DNA from: Bacteroidales bacterium UBA6445 | GTDB lineage: Bacteria; Bacteroidota; Bacteroidia; Bacteroidales; UBA932 | Direction: 5' to 3' | Length of the DNA: 64,000 nt | NCBI GenBank assembly: GCA_002439585.1 | Contig: DJOF01000023.1 | Span: 62,001-126,000 of the forward strand | Shown here: positions 38,438 to 45,341 of the stretch, one piece after another | How positions within the stretch are numbered: the stretch's first letter is position 1 | Layout: each line of letters starts with the position of its first letter | Notes under the pieces: model-generated | What the model was told of the DNA's origin: nothing | Seen by the model: only the letters and a program-made list of their open reading frames with translations | Databases searched by the model: none | Made by a program: the position numbers and the translations under genes

Positions 38438-40433
38438 TGTTATTGTAATAGGTAGCGGTCACGCCGGATGTGAAGCGGCAATGGCAGCAGCAAATCTTGG
38501 TGTCCATGTTCTATTGCTTACTTCAGATTTCGATGCTTTTGCTAAGATGTCTTGTAATCCGGCGGTAGGAGGAATTGCCAAAGGTCAGATAGTTCGTGAG
38601 ATTGATGCTTTAGGGGGATATACTGGAATCGTTACTGATTCTGCAACTCTTCAGTTTCGTATGCTTAATCGCTCTAAAGGTCCAGCAATGTGGAGTCCGA
38701 GAGCTCAATGTGATAAATTACAGTTTTCGCAAAATTGGCGTCAAATCGTTGAAAGTAATTGTAATATAGATATTTACATAGATTCTGTGGTATCTTTCCT
38801 CTTTGAGAATTCAAAAATCACAGGGGTTTGTACACTTACTGGGCGAATTTTTAATTCTAGAACAGTTGTTTTATGTGCTGGCACCTTCCTCAATGGTAAA
38901 ATTTTCATCGGAGATAAAGTTTTTCCTGGAGGTAGAATAGGGGAGCGCACTTCTTTGAATATTTCAGATCAGCTCAAGTCTGCTGGAATTCCGACACAAA
39001 GAATGAAGACCGGAACTCCGCCCAGGATTGATATAAGGTCTGTCGACTTAGAGAAATCTACTGTCCAGAAAGGTGATCTTGCTCCTGATAAGTTCTCATA
39101 TCTTCCATATTTTTCTCCTGTTCAGGCTGATTCTATACAGTTACCTTGCTATATTTTTCATACTAATGAGAATGTGCATGAAGTCTTGCGTGCCAATTTT
39201 AACCGCTCTCCTTTGTTCAATGGGCTTATTGTCGGAAAAGGGCCTCGTTATTGTCCAAGCATTGAAGATAAATTGCGGACTTTTGCTGACAAGTCTTCCC
39301 ATCAGTTATTCTTAGAACCTGAGAGGTTAGATAGTAATGAATATTATCTTCAAGGTTTTTCTACATCATTGCCACTTGATGTCCAGTTAGAAGCTCTTAG
39401 TAAGATCGAAGGCTTTGAAAATGTGAAAATTTTCAAACCTGCCTATGCTGTTGAATATGATTATTTCGATCCTAATTATCTTGACCATACCTTGCGTTCA
39501 AAGATAGTTACCAATCTTTTCTTGGCAGGTCAAGTTAACGGAACAACAGGCTACGAAGAAGCAGCAGCACAAGGTTTGATGGCAGGAATTAATGCCGCTC
39601 TCTCTGTCAAAGGGGAGTCTCCATTTGTTTTAGGTAGAGATGAAGCTTATATTGGTGTGCTTATAGATGATCTTGTTACTAAAAGTATCGATGAGCCTTA
39701 TCGTATGTTTACTTCAAGGGCAGAATTTCGAATTCTTTTGAGACAGGATAATGCTGATTTCAGATTAACAGGCCGTTCTTATAAGATTGGTCTTGCTGAT
39801 GAAGTACGGTATCATTTGATGCTTGATAAATATCGTTGTGTCGAGCGATTGGAGAATTTTGCAGAGCATACAAAGATCACTCCTAATGAAGCTAATGCTT
39901 ATTTAATATCTAATAAGGAACGTCCTTTGACGGAGTCGAAATCTTTCAAAGAGGTGTTATTAAGGCCGGATGTTAAGTTTTACGGACTTTTATCTTCTGT
40001 TCCACGTGGAACAGAAGTATTAAATTCAATTGATAGTGATTTATCAGCTATTAAGAATTTGGCTCTTGATGGCGCTTATAAATCCGCTTATCTACTTATG
40101 TCATCCTCTTTTACCAAACGTTGTGGTAATTTTTTGGATGATGAGCCGCGTTCTTTGATCGGTAGATGTGCTTCTAAGGCTATTGAATCTGCTGAAATAT
40201 CTATTAAGTATCATTCTTATATTGAAAGGGAAAAGCAACTTGCTGACAAGATGAATCGACTTGAAAATCTTAAGATCCCTGAGTCCTACAATTTCGATAA
40301 AATTGCAGGCCTTTCTATAGAATGTCGGCAGAAATTAATGAAATATGCTCCACGAACAGTAGGGGAGGCTTCAAGGATTTCAGGTATTTCACCTTCTGAT
40401 ATTTCTGTTCTTTTACTTTATTTTGGCAGGTAA
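38424..40433 (+). CDS. mnmG: tRNA uridine-34 carboxymethylaminomethyl modification enzyme MnmG
   Basis: With MnmE, installs the cmnm5 group on wobble uridine 34 of several tRNAs. The 669-residue FAD protein has the Rossmann start [19 protein letters not shown] at about 8-26, the signature [20 protein letters not shown] near 48 and the FAD segment [20 protein letters not shown] near 370. The C-terminal helical domain ends [12 protein letters not shown]. It is markedly more A/T-rich at third positions than genes elsewhere in the window. A perfect 24-bp palindrome with a parS-like core lies within the coding sequence at 39994-40017. In many bacteria mnmG (gidA) is an origin-proximal gene. Confidence 0.97.
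   Translation: MEIYDVIVIGSGHAGCEAAMAAANLGVHVLLLTSDFDAFAKMSCNPAVGGIAKGQIVREIDALGGYTGIVTDSATLQFRMLNRSKGPAMWSPRAQCDKLQFSQNWRQIVESNCNIDIYIDSVVSFLFENSKITGVCTLTGRIFNSRTVVLCAGTFLNGKIFIGDKVFPGGRIGERTSLNISDQLKSAGIPTQRMKTGTPPRIDIRSVDLEKSTVQKGDLAPDKFSYLPYFSPVQADSIQLPCYIFHTNENVHEVLRANFNRSPLFNGLIVGKGPRYCPSIEDKLRTFADKSSHQLFLEPERLDSNEYYLQGFSTSLPLDVQLEALSKIEGFENVKIFKPAYAVEYDYFDPNYLDHTLRSKIVTNLFLAGQVNGTTGYEEAAAQGLMAGINAALSVKGESPFVLGRDEAYIGVLIDDLVTKSIDEPYRMFTSRAEFRILLRQDNADFRLTGRSYKIGLADEVRYHLMLDKYRCVERLENFAEHTKITPNEANAYLISNKERPLTESKSFKEVLLRPDVKFYGLLSSVPRGTEVLNSIDSDLSAIKNLALDGAYKSAYLLMSSSFTKRCGNFLDDEPRSLIGRCASKAIESAEISIKYHSYIEREKQLADKMNRLENLKIPESYNFDKIAGLSIECRQKLMKYAPRTVGEASRISGISPSDISVLLLYFGR
39998..40013. 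other. parS-like ParB-binding site inside mnmG
   Basis: TGTTCCACGTGGAACA is a perfect 16-bp palindrome matching the bacterial parS consensus (TGTTNCACGTGAAACA) at all but one position, and it is embedded in a 24-bp perfect palindrome (39994-40017). It encodes part of the SSVPRGTE segment of MnmG. An identical core recurs at 41254. Confidence 0.65.
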
Positions 40434-40572
40434 TTCTATTGTTTTATATTTGAATAATTATCTCGTATTCTGCTTTAAATATTCGGGGCGATTTTGGGTT
40501 ACCTGTGGGTCACCTGCGAACATCCCTGTGAGATAATTCAAAGATTTTCTTTTCATTATAGAATTCGCGTTT

Positions 40573-40635
40573 ATATTCTGTGATTAAGTTCTATGATAAT
40601 ATTATATGATAATATTCTGTGATGAAGTTCTATGA
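40573..40635. repeat. 24-bp direct repeat pair, AT-rich
   Basis: Copies at 40573-40596 and 40612-40635 (core ATATTCTGTGAT, then AAGTTCTATGA) differ at one base and have a 39-bp period. The bases between them form TATGATAAT repeats. The arrangement resembles iterons or a duplicated binding site. Confidence 0.7.
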
Positions 40636-40792
40636 AGTATTTATTCTTTGTTGGATATGATAGCGGGATCTTTACACCACAGCTGATTATCGTATGATGA
40701 GTATTTTATGACTTATTGAATTGTGTTGCTGTATTGCTTAATCAACTAAATGATCATGAGACAGCTCATGACGGCGTCAGAAAGTGTTGTTT

Positions 40793-40968
40793 TAGGCACA
40801 GTCTCAAAATGTGTGTCTGAAGGCAGATTGATTAATATCTATGTTTTATATCAGACAAGGTTGTCAATCTTGTACTATTTAAAAAATGTGTCTGGATATA
40901 GGAGTATTGTTTCAAAAAATAGGCACAGTTTCAAAATGTGTGTCTGAAGGCAGGTTGATTAATTTCTA
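40793..40968. repeat. 49-bp direct repeat pair
   Basis: Copies at 40793-40841 and 40920-40968 share 46 of 49 bases, with shared core TCAAAATGTGTGTCTGAAGG, and are offset by 127 bp. A partial third copy (ATGTGTCTGGATATAGG) lies between them near 40886. No coding explanation is convincing. Confidence 0.75.
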
Positions 40969-40992
40969 AGATTCTATATATATTTTAGGCAC

Positions 40993-41019
40993 GTAGGGCT
41001 AACCAGCCTAGAATTTTTT
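40993..41019 (+). terminator. Terminator-like hairpin in the gap after mnmG
   Basis: TAGGGCT and AGCCTA (with one bulged G) form a short stem around AACC, followed by GAATTTTTT. It lies 560 bp after mnmG, so it might end a small unrecognised transcript in this gap and not mnmG itself. Confidence 0.4.
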
Positions 41020-41244
41020 AAAAGCGAAGAGAGTCTTGTCGCAATATATCCCTATGGTGTTGTCTTCTGTAGCTATCCTTGTCCATCAGCTTCTTGCCGA
41101 TGAAGGTCAGTAGTGACTTATCGCAGAATTTCTATTTTTATAACGAACCTTTGCTCTTTTATGATGTTCTGCAATTCTTAAGTTATTATAACTGCAATAT
41201 CCATTAGTTTTATCTCTCTTCTTTAACGGAACCAAAAATTTAAT

Positions 41245-41278
41245 AAAAAAGAGTGTTCCACGTGGAACACTCTTTTTT
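41245..41278. terminator. Perfect 34-bp palindrome: ruvA terminator with a parS-like core
   Basis: Six A residues, GAG, the parS-like core TGTTCCACGTGGAACA (41254-41269), CTC and six T residues form a perfect palindrome. It lies 45 bp after the ruvA stop on the minus strand and has a T-run on both strands, so it can act as a bidirectional intrinsic terminator. The central 16 bp are identical to the palindrome inside mnmG, which makes a second role as a ParB site likely. Confidence 0.75.
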
Positions 41279-41323
41279 GCAGCTATGTGAGGCCGAAGTA
41301 ATTAGCCTTGATTTATATCGGAA

Positions 41324-41914
41324 CTATAGTCTTTTAAGTGCTTCCCTGATTATTATTTCGATAGAAGCATTCGGTGTCTCCTTTAGTATAGCTGCGATAG
41401 CTTTGGTTATATTGCCTTTATTGAATCCTAAGTTGAGAAGAGCTGTGGTGGCTTCCTCTGTAATTTTGTTGTTTTTAGGCATCATTGAGAGTCCCTGCAT
41501 CTCAGATCCGCTCCCTTTGATAACCTTGTCTTTGAGGTCCAAAATAAGTCTTTGAGCTGTCTTGATGCCGATGCCTTTGACACTCTTGATTCTATTGGCA
41601 TTTTCACTGATTATAGCTTCTCGGAGTTCTTCGTCTGTTAATGAAGAGAGAATCATCCGCGCCGATCCTACACCGATACCTGAGACGCTTATAAGCTGCA
41701 TGAATATTTCCCTCTCTTTTTTTGTGGCAAATCCGAAGAATTGTTCATCGTCTTCTCTGATATGGTGATAAAGGTAGATTTTGGCCTCGGTCTGATCCTT
41801 GATGACCTCATAGGTTTGTAGGGATATGAGGATACTGTAGCCGATTCCTCCGCATTCTATTATAGCTTCGGTAGGGCAAAGCTCTACAATTTCCCCTTTG
41901 ATGTATTCGTACAT
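41324..41914 (-). CDS. ruvA: Holliday junction DNA helicase subunit RuvA
   Basis: Binds four-way junctions and loads RuvB. The 196 residues have the N-terminal OB fold (MYEYIKGEIVELCPTEAIIE), the two helix-hairpin-helix motifs LISVSGIGVGSARMIL near 73 and IKSVKGIGIKTAQRLILDL near 107, and the C-terminal domain III (EATTALLNLGFNKGNITKAI) that contacts RuvB. A -7 box TAAATTTG lies upstream on the minus strand (41991-41998), and the palindromic terminator follows. Confidence 0.96.
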   Translation of the reverse strand: MYEYIKGEIVELCPTEAIIECGGIGYSILISLQTYEVIKDQTEAKIYLYHHIREDDEQFFGFATKKEREIFMQLISVSGIGVGSARMILSSLTDEELREAIISENANRIKSVKGIGIKTAQRLILDLKDKVIKGSGSEMQGLSMMPKNNKITEEATTALLNLGFNKGNITKAIAAILKETPNASIEIIIREALKRL

Positions 41915-41990
41915 ATTCTATTCTTTGTAGTCCTTAATGGAAATCTATAAGTAAGGGGAGTGAACACTGTGTCTTATCCTCTCCCGTATG

Positions 41991-41998
41991 CAAATTTA
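41991..41998 (-). promoter_or_regulatory. -7 box of ruvA
   Basis: The minus strand reads TAAATTTG, matching TAnnTTTG, 77 bp before the ruvA ATG (41914). No -33 box at the standard spacing. Confidence 0.4.
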
Positions 41999-42091
41999 AT
42001 CACCATTACTGAAATCATGTTGCTAGGAGCCAAGTTTTATGTGGGATTTTCTATGATTTGCCCAGACTTATTGAAAATGATAGTTGAGTTG

Positions 42092-42241
42092 TCAGACAGA
42101 GTAAATGTCTGAGGAGCTAGCGTCTAATTCAGCGTCTAATTCTCTAATAATTTCTTCTTGAGCGATTACTTTGTTAAATTTGCGGCTCAGAAATTGTCGG
42201 TTAATCAGACTGCTTGCTTGTGTAACAGGATCGACTTTCAA
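42092..42241 (-). CDS. Possible small ORF or gene relic (49 codons, TTG start)
   Basis: In the 371-bp gap between ruvA and sufS the minus strand holds a clean frame starting LKVDPVTQASSLINRQFLSR and ending EELD-type acidic sequence (IIRELDAELDASSSDIYSV). The composition looks protein-like: an amphipathic middle and an acidic tail. There is no ATG; TTG at 42241 is the only plausible start, and a stop lies ten codons further upstream. It could be a real small protein or the 3' remnant of a lost gene. I recognise no family. The remainder of this gap holds only the ruvA promoter. Confidence 0.25.
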   Translation of the reverse strand: MKVDPVTQASSLINRQFLSRKFNKVIAQEEIIRELDAELDASSSDIYSV

Positions 42242-42285
42242 GTCCTGACTTAGTCACAACAGTAGCATATTTAAGACGCGAGAAT

Positions 42286-43515
42286 ATGACATGTATAGAT
42301 GAGTTACGAGCCCACTTTCCTATCCTAGGGCGCAAAATATATGGCAAGTCTTTGGTATATTTCGATAATGCTGCCACTAGTCAGAGACCACAGTCTGTCA
42401 TAGACAAGTGGGACGACTTCACAAGGACTCAGAATGCAAATATTCATAGAGGAATCCATTGTCTTTCAGAGGAGGCCACAACTCAGTTTGAGGCTGCAAG
42501 GGATGCTGTTCGTGAATTTATCAATGCCGGACACAGGGAGGAGATAATCTTCACATCTGGAGCTACCGCCTCGATCAATCTTGTTGCCTTTTCTTTTGGT
42601 GAGGCCTTTGTCGGAGAAGGAGACGAAGTCATTGTCTCGGAAGCCGAACATCATTCCGATATAGTGCCATGGCAGATGATGTGCCAGCGCAAAAAGGCGC
42701 AACTTAAGGTACTTCATGTCGATGACAAAGGACTCCTGCAAGTCTCTGAATTGGAGACGCTAATAACATCCAAAACCAAGATAATAGCTGTCGCGCATAT
42801 CTCCAATGTACTCGGAATAGTCAATCCTATAGCAAAAATTGTGAGTCTGGCTCATTCTCATGGCGTACCCGTCCTAGTGGATGGAGCACAGGGAATAGTG
42901 CATGAGACAGTTGATGTGCAGGCATTGGACTGTGATTTTTACGCATTTTCGGGACACAAGATTTATGCGGCTCCGGGGACTGGTGTACTATACGGCAAGA
43001 GAAAATGGCTTGATGCAATGCCGCCATATATGGGTGGAGGAGAGATGATAGCGACTGTCAGATTCAGTGGTACTACATATGCTCCTATTCCAGAGAAATT
43101 CGAAGCTGGAACTCAGAATATTGCCGGTATTCCTACCTTTGTACCAGCTATTCGTATGGCAGAAAATATGAGGAGTCCAGAGATCGTGTCTTATGCCGAT
43201 GATGTTAAGAAATTTCTTTATGAGAGGCTTTCGGAAGATGACAGGATAACCATTTATGGACGGCCGGATAATCTTGACTTGAAGATTCCGCTATTCTCTG
43301 TATCTGTCAGAAAAGCGCATCACGAAGATCTTGCAATGGTGCTTGACAAGATGGGGATAGCTGTCCGTTCAGGGCAAATGTGCGCTGAGCCAATGATGGA
43401 CCGCTTTGGAGTAACAGGCATGCTGAGAATGTCGCTAGCCCCATACAATACTATGGAAGAAGCGGAATATTTTGTGCAGAGTTTAGACAAAGCAATAAAG
43501 ATGGTAAGTCAATAG
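42286..43515 (+). CDS. sufS: Cysteine desulfurase SufS
   Basis: A PLP enzyme that releases sulfur from cysteine for Fe-S cluster assembly. The 409-residue group II desulfurase has the substrate/PLP segment FTSGATASINLVAFSFG near 88, the PLP lysine in SGHKIYAAPGTGVLYGKR near 225, and the persulfide cysteine in RSGQMCAEP near 365, a short loop typical of the SufS type. It is followed after 5-11 bp by sufE. sufB, sufC and sufD are not present in this window, so the scaffold genes must lie elsewhere. Confidence 0.96.
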   Translation: MTCIDELRAHFPILGRKIYGKSLVYFDNAATSQRPQSVIDKWDDFTRTQNANIHRGIHCLSEEATTQFEAARDAVREFINAGHREEIIFTSGATASINLVAFSFGEAFVGEGDEVIVSEAEHHSDIVPWQMMCQRKKAQLKVLHVDDKGLLQVSELETLITSKTKIIAVAHISNVLGIVNPIAKIVSLAHSHGVPVLVDGAQGIVHETVDVQALDCDFYAFSGHKIYAAPGTGVLYGKRKWLDAMPPYMGGGEMIATVRFSGTTYAPIPEKFEAGTQNIAGIPTFVPAIRMAENMRSPEIVSYADDVKKFLYERLSEDDRITIYGRPDNLDLKIPLFSVSVRKAHHEDLAMVLDKMGIAVRSGQMCAEPMMDRFGVTGMLRMSLAPYNTMEEAEYFVQSLDKAIKMVSQ

Positions 43516-43526
43516 TAATTTTGAAG

Positions 43527-43955
43527 ATGAGTAATGATAAGACGCTAAAAGAAGCTGAGCAAGAGGTCATTGACGATTTCTCTCAGTATGATGAATGGCT
43601 TGACAAATACGAGTATCTGATAGAGCTTGGGCATGACCTGCCTCCCTATCCTGAGTCAGAAAAAACCGATGATAAGCTTATAAAAGGTTGTCAATCAAGG
43701 GTTTGGCTTAATTATGAGGTTCGTGACGGGAGGATTTACTTTCAGGCCGATAGCGATGCTATCATCACAAAGGGGATAATATCTCTGCTTGTCAGTATTT
43801 ACTCTGGACGGACTCCAGAGGAGATTGCTTCTTCAGATTTCTCATTCTTGGAGAAGATCGGACTTAAAGAAAATCTCTCACCTACAAGGGCAAACGGACT
43901 TGCCTCTATGGTAGCGACCATTAAGGCCGTAGCGTTGGAGAATATCGCAAAGTAG
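43527..43955 (+). CDS. sufE: Cysteine desulfuration protein SufE
   Basis: Accepts persulfide from SufS and passes it to the SufBCD scaffold. The 142 residues have the catalytic cysteine in LIKGCQSRVW near residue 55, preceded by DLPPYPESEKTDDK, and the C-terminal segment GLKENLSPTRANGLASMVATI, all diagnostic of SufE. An in-frame ATG two codons upstream (43521) is an alternative start. It is part of the sufS-sufE-MIP18-folK series. Confidence 0.95.
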   Translation: MSNDKTLKEAEQEVIDDFSQYDEWLDKYEYLIELGHDLPPYPESEKTDDKLIKGCQSRVWLNYEVRDGRIYFQADSDAIITKGIISLLVSIYSGRTPEEIASSDFSFLEKIGLKENLSPTRANGLASMVATIKAVALENIAK

Positions 43956-44057
43956 TAGGCTCGTAAAACGAAGAGCTAAGATGCGGCTGCAGCGCAGAGG
44001 TTGTAAAAGCGCAGTGGTTGTAGAATAGTGTTAAAAAAATAGCGAGAAACACGAGAA

Positions 44058-44064
44058 AAGGAGG
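44058..44064 (+). promoter_or_regulatory. Unusually strong Shine-Dalgarno sequence before the MIP18-family gene
   Basis: AAGGAGG sits 8 nt before the ATG at 44073. Strong SD motifs are rare in Bacteroidetes and almost absent before other genes in this window, so this one stands out and fixes the start codon. Confidence 0.6.
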
Positions 44065-44072
44065 ATTGCAAT

Positions 44073-44618
44073 ATGGCTGGATCTGACAACAAAGAAGAAA
44101 CTATAGAGCCGAAAGACGGGGAAAAGCGCATGACAAAGAGCGTGACAGAAGTAAAGACTGGTATAAAGACTGATGAAGAGACTGATGTAGAGACTGATAT
44201 AAAGGCTGATGAAGAGACTGATGTAAAAACTGATTTCAATAGTCAGGCGAAGAGCGAGGTGAAACATGAGAGCGAGGTGCTTACTGCGGAAGACGCACAG
44301 GCGTTGGCACCTCTTTATTCTGATGTGATAAAGGCTCTCAAGCAAGTATATGACCCGGAGATTCCAGTCAATATTTATGATCTCGGACTTATATATGAGC
44401 TTGTCATAGATAAAGAGCATGATGTTTATGTAAAGATGACGTTTACAGCTCCTTCCTGTCCTATGGCTGATGAAGTATTGGCAGAGGTTAAGGCATCTGT
44501 CGAGGATGTGCCAGGTATAAAGTCTTGCAAGATTGACCTTGTATTTGATCCTGTATGGGACAAGAGTATGTTGTCTGAAGAGGCAAGGGTTGAATTGGGG
44601 CTTGACGATGACGAGTGA
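44073..44618 (+). CDS. MIP18-family (DUF59) Fe-S assembly factor with acidic repeat extension
   Basis: The C-terminal about 100 residues form a MIP18/DUF59 domain as in SufT/PaaD: VIKALKQVYDPEIPVNIYDL near 85-104, with the functional DPEIPVNIYDLGLIY motif, then TFTAPSCPMADEV with the conserved cysteine. Proteins of this type help deliver or mature Fe-S clusters, which fits its place after sufS-sufE. The first about 75 residues are an added low-complexity, Asp/Glu/Thr/Lys-rich stretch with near-duplicate DEETDVETDIKA and DEETDVKTDF units. The stop overlaps the folK start. Confidence 0.88.
   Translation: MAGSDNKEETIEPKDGEKRMTKSVTEVKTGIKTDEETDVETDIKADEETDVKTDFNSQAKSEVKHESEVLTAEDAQALAPLYSDVIKALKQVYDPEIPVNIYDLGLIYELVIDKEHDVYVKMTFTAPSCPMADEVLAEVKASVEDVPGIKSCKIDLVFDPVWDKSMLSEEARVELGLDDDE
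44165..44230 (+). repeat. Tandem duplication within the MIP18-family gene
   Basis: Two units of about 36 bp (core GATGAAGAGACTGATGTA) lie head to tail and encode the duplicated DEETDV segments. Shorter ACTGAT-containing units extend it on both sides, suggesting replication slippage. Confidence 0.75.
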
Positions 44619-45081
44619 TATAGAAGTCTATCTTGGGCTCGGAAGTAATATTGGTGACAAGAAGGCCAATATAGATAAGGCTCTTTTACTGTTGGAGGAG
44701 AGAGGTGTCAGAATAGTCATACTCTCGGACATGATAGAGACAGAGCCTTGGGGCTTTTCTACTGACAGTAAATTTATAAACTGTGTAGTGAGAGCAGAGG
44801 TGTCTGAGTCAGTGACACCGATACGTCTGCTTGGAATGTGCAAGGATATTGAGTGCCAGATGGGGCGTAGTGATAAACCGGAATATGACGCTGAAGGGAG
44901 GAGGATATACCATTCCCGCTTGATAGATATAGATATACTGCTATATGGAACTCAAGATTTTGATTATGAGGATCTTGTGATTCCACATCCTTTGATGTCA
45001 GCAAGAGATTTTGTAATGATTCCATTGAGACAGGTAGCGTCCCAGCGGGTGAAAGAGGCCTTTAAAGAGATTTTCATCTGA
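44608..45081 (+). CDS. folK: 2-amino-4-hydroxy-6-hydroxymethyldihydropteridine diphosphokinase
   Basis: Transfers pyrophosphate from ATP to the pterin in folate synthesis. The 157 residues show the HPPK landmarks YLGLGSNIGDKKANID at about 8-23, DMIETEPWGF near 45 and the signature RRIYHSRLIDIDILLYG near 93, with the paired Asp residues binding Mg2+. The ATG overlaps the stop of the preceding gene in another frame (44608-44618), so the open frame reaching upstream to 44533 is not the true start. Repeat copy B begins right after it. Confidence 0.95.
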   Translation: MTSDIEVYLGLGSNIGDKKANIDKALLLLEERGVRIVILSDMIETEPWGFSTDSKFINCVVRAEVSESVTPIRLLGMCKDIECQMGRSDKPEYDAEGRRIYHSRLIDIDILLYGTQDFDYEDLVIPHPLMSARDFVMIPLRQVASQRVKEAFKEIFI

Positions 45082-45085
45082 TAAA

Positions 45086-45258
45086 TAGTAGTAGTGCTTT
45101 CGTTCAGAATTTTATTACGAAGATTTCTCGAGGCAGCCACGACTTTGGAAGAAGTGTACTGGATGTACTTGACTGATGGCAAAGATGAATATGATCGGAA
45201 AGGACCATAAGAGAAGAGTTGAAATATTTCAAAACAACTTCTTTAATAATGCTGTTTG
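45086..45258. repeat. MITE-like dispersed repeat, copy B
   Basis: The longest copy. The left arm (AGTAGTAGTGCTTTCG) is followed by GAATTTTATTACGAAGATTTC, CGACTTTGGAAGAAG, GTGTACTGGATGTACT, AAAGATGAA and the family core GGACCATAAGAGAAGAG. The right arm is ATTTCAAAACAACTTC (45226-45241) and a partial echo GCTGTTTGA. It lies between folK and glyS, and its right edge (TTTG, 45255-45258) coincides with the glyS -33 box. Confidence 0.7.
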
Positions 45259-45285
45259 ATTCATATTACTTAATAAGTAATTTTG
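45255..45285 (+). promoter_or_regulatory. glyS: glyS promoter (-33 and -7 boxes)
   Basis: TTTG at 45255-45258 and TAATTTTG at 45278-45285 are separated by exactly 19 nt, the best Bacteroidetes-type promoter in the window. The -33 box is the outer edge of repeat copy B. The leader to the ATG at 45342 would be about 50 nt. Confidence 0.6.
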
Positions 45286-45341
45286 CAAGTTTAATGATTA
45301 CTGGCGTTTGTGTTGAAGTGAAATTATAATTTGTTGAAGAT

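Larger units (their letters stand above)
40434..41244. other. Gene-free AT-rich region downstream of mnmG
   Basis: About 810 bp without a credible gene. It contains two pairs of direct repeats (40573/40612 and 40793/40920), a 7-bp stem-loop TCATGAG/CTCATGA at 40754-40771, and a terminator-like hairpin at 40993-41019. On the minus strand a 37-codon open stretch ending near 41021 (with MDKDSYRRQHHRDILRQDS) has no start codon of its own and may be a relic. The region is bracketed by two parS-like sites. A 65-codon plus-strand frame here (40750-40947) merely spans the repeats. Confidence 0.5.

Noticed and set aside
40750..40947. 65-codon plus-strand frame downstream of mnmG
   Set aside because: It spans parts of the two 49-bp direct repeats, has no recognisable domain and no promoter; the repeats explain the open frame.
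44165..44230. CRISPR-like short tandem repeat
   Set aside because: The units are contiguous, lie within a coding frame and have no spacers; this is replication slippage in the MIP18-family gene.
45086..45258. Interpretation of repeat B as a folK terminator or riboswitch for glyS
   Set aside because: Similar sequences occur next to unrelated genes in other orientations, which fits a dispersed repeat better than a gene-specific control element.
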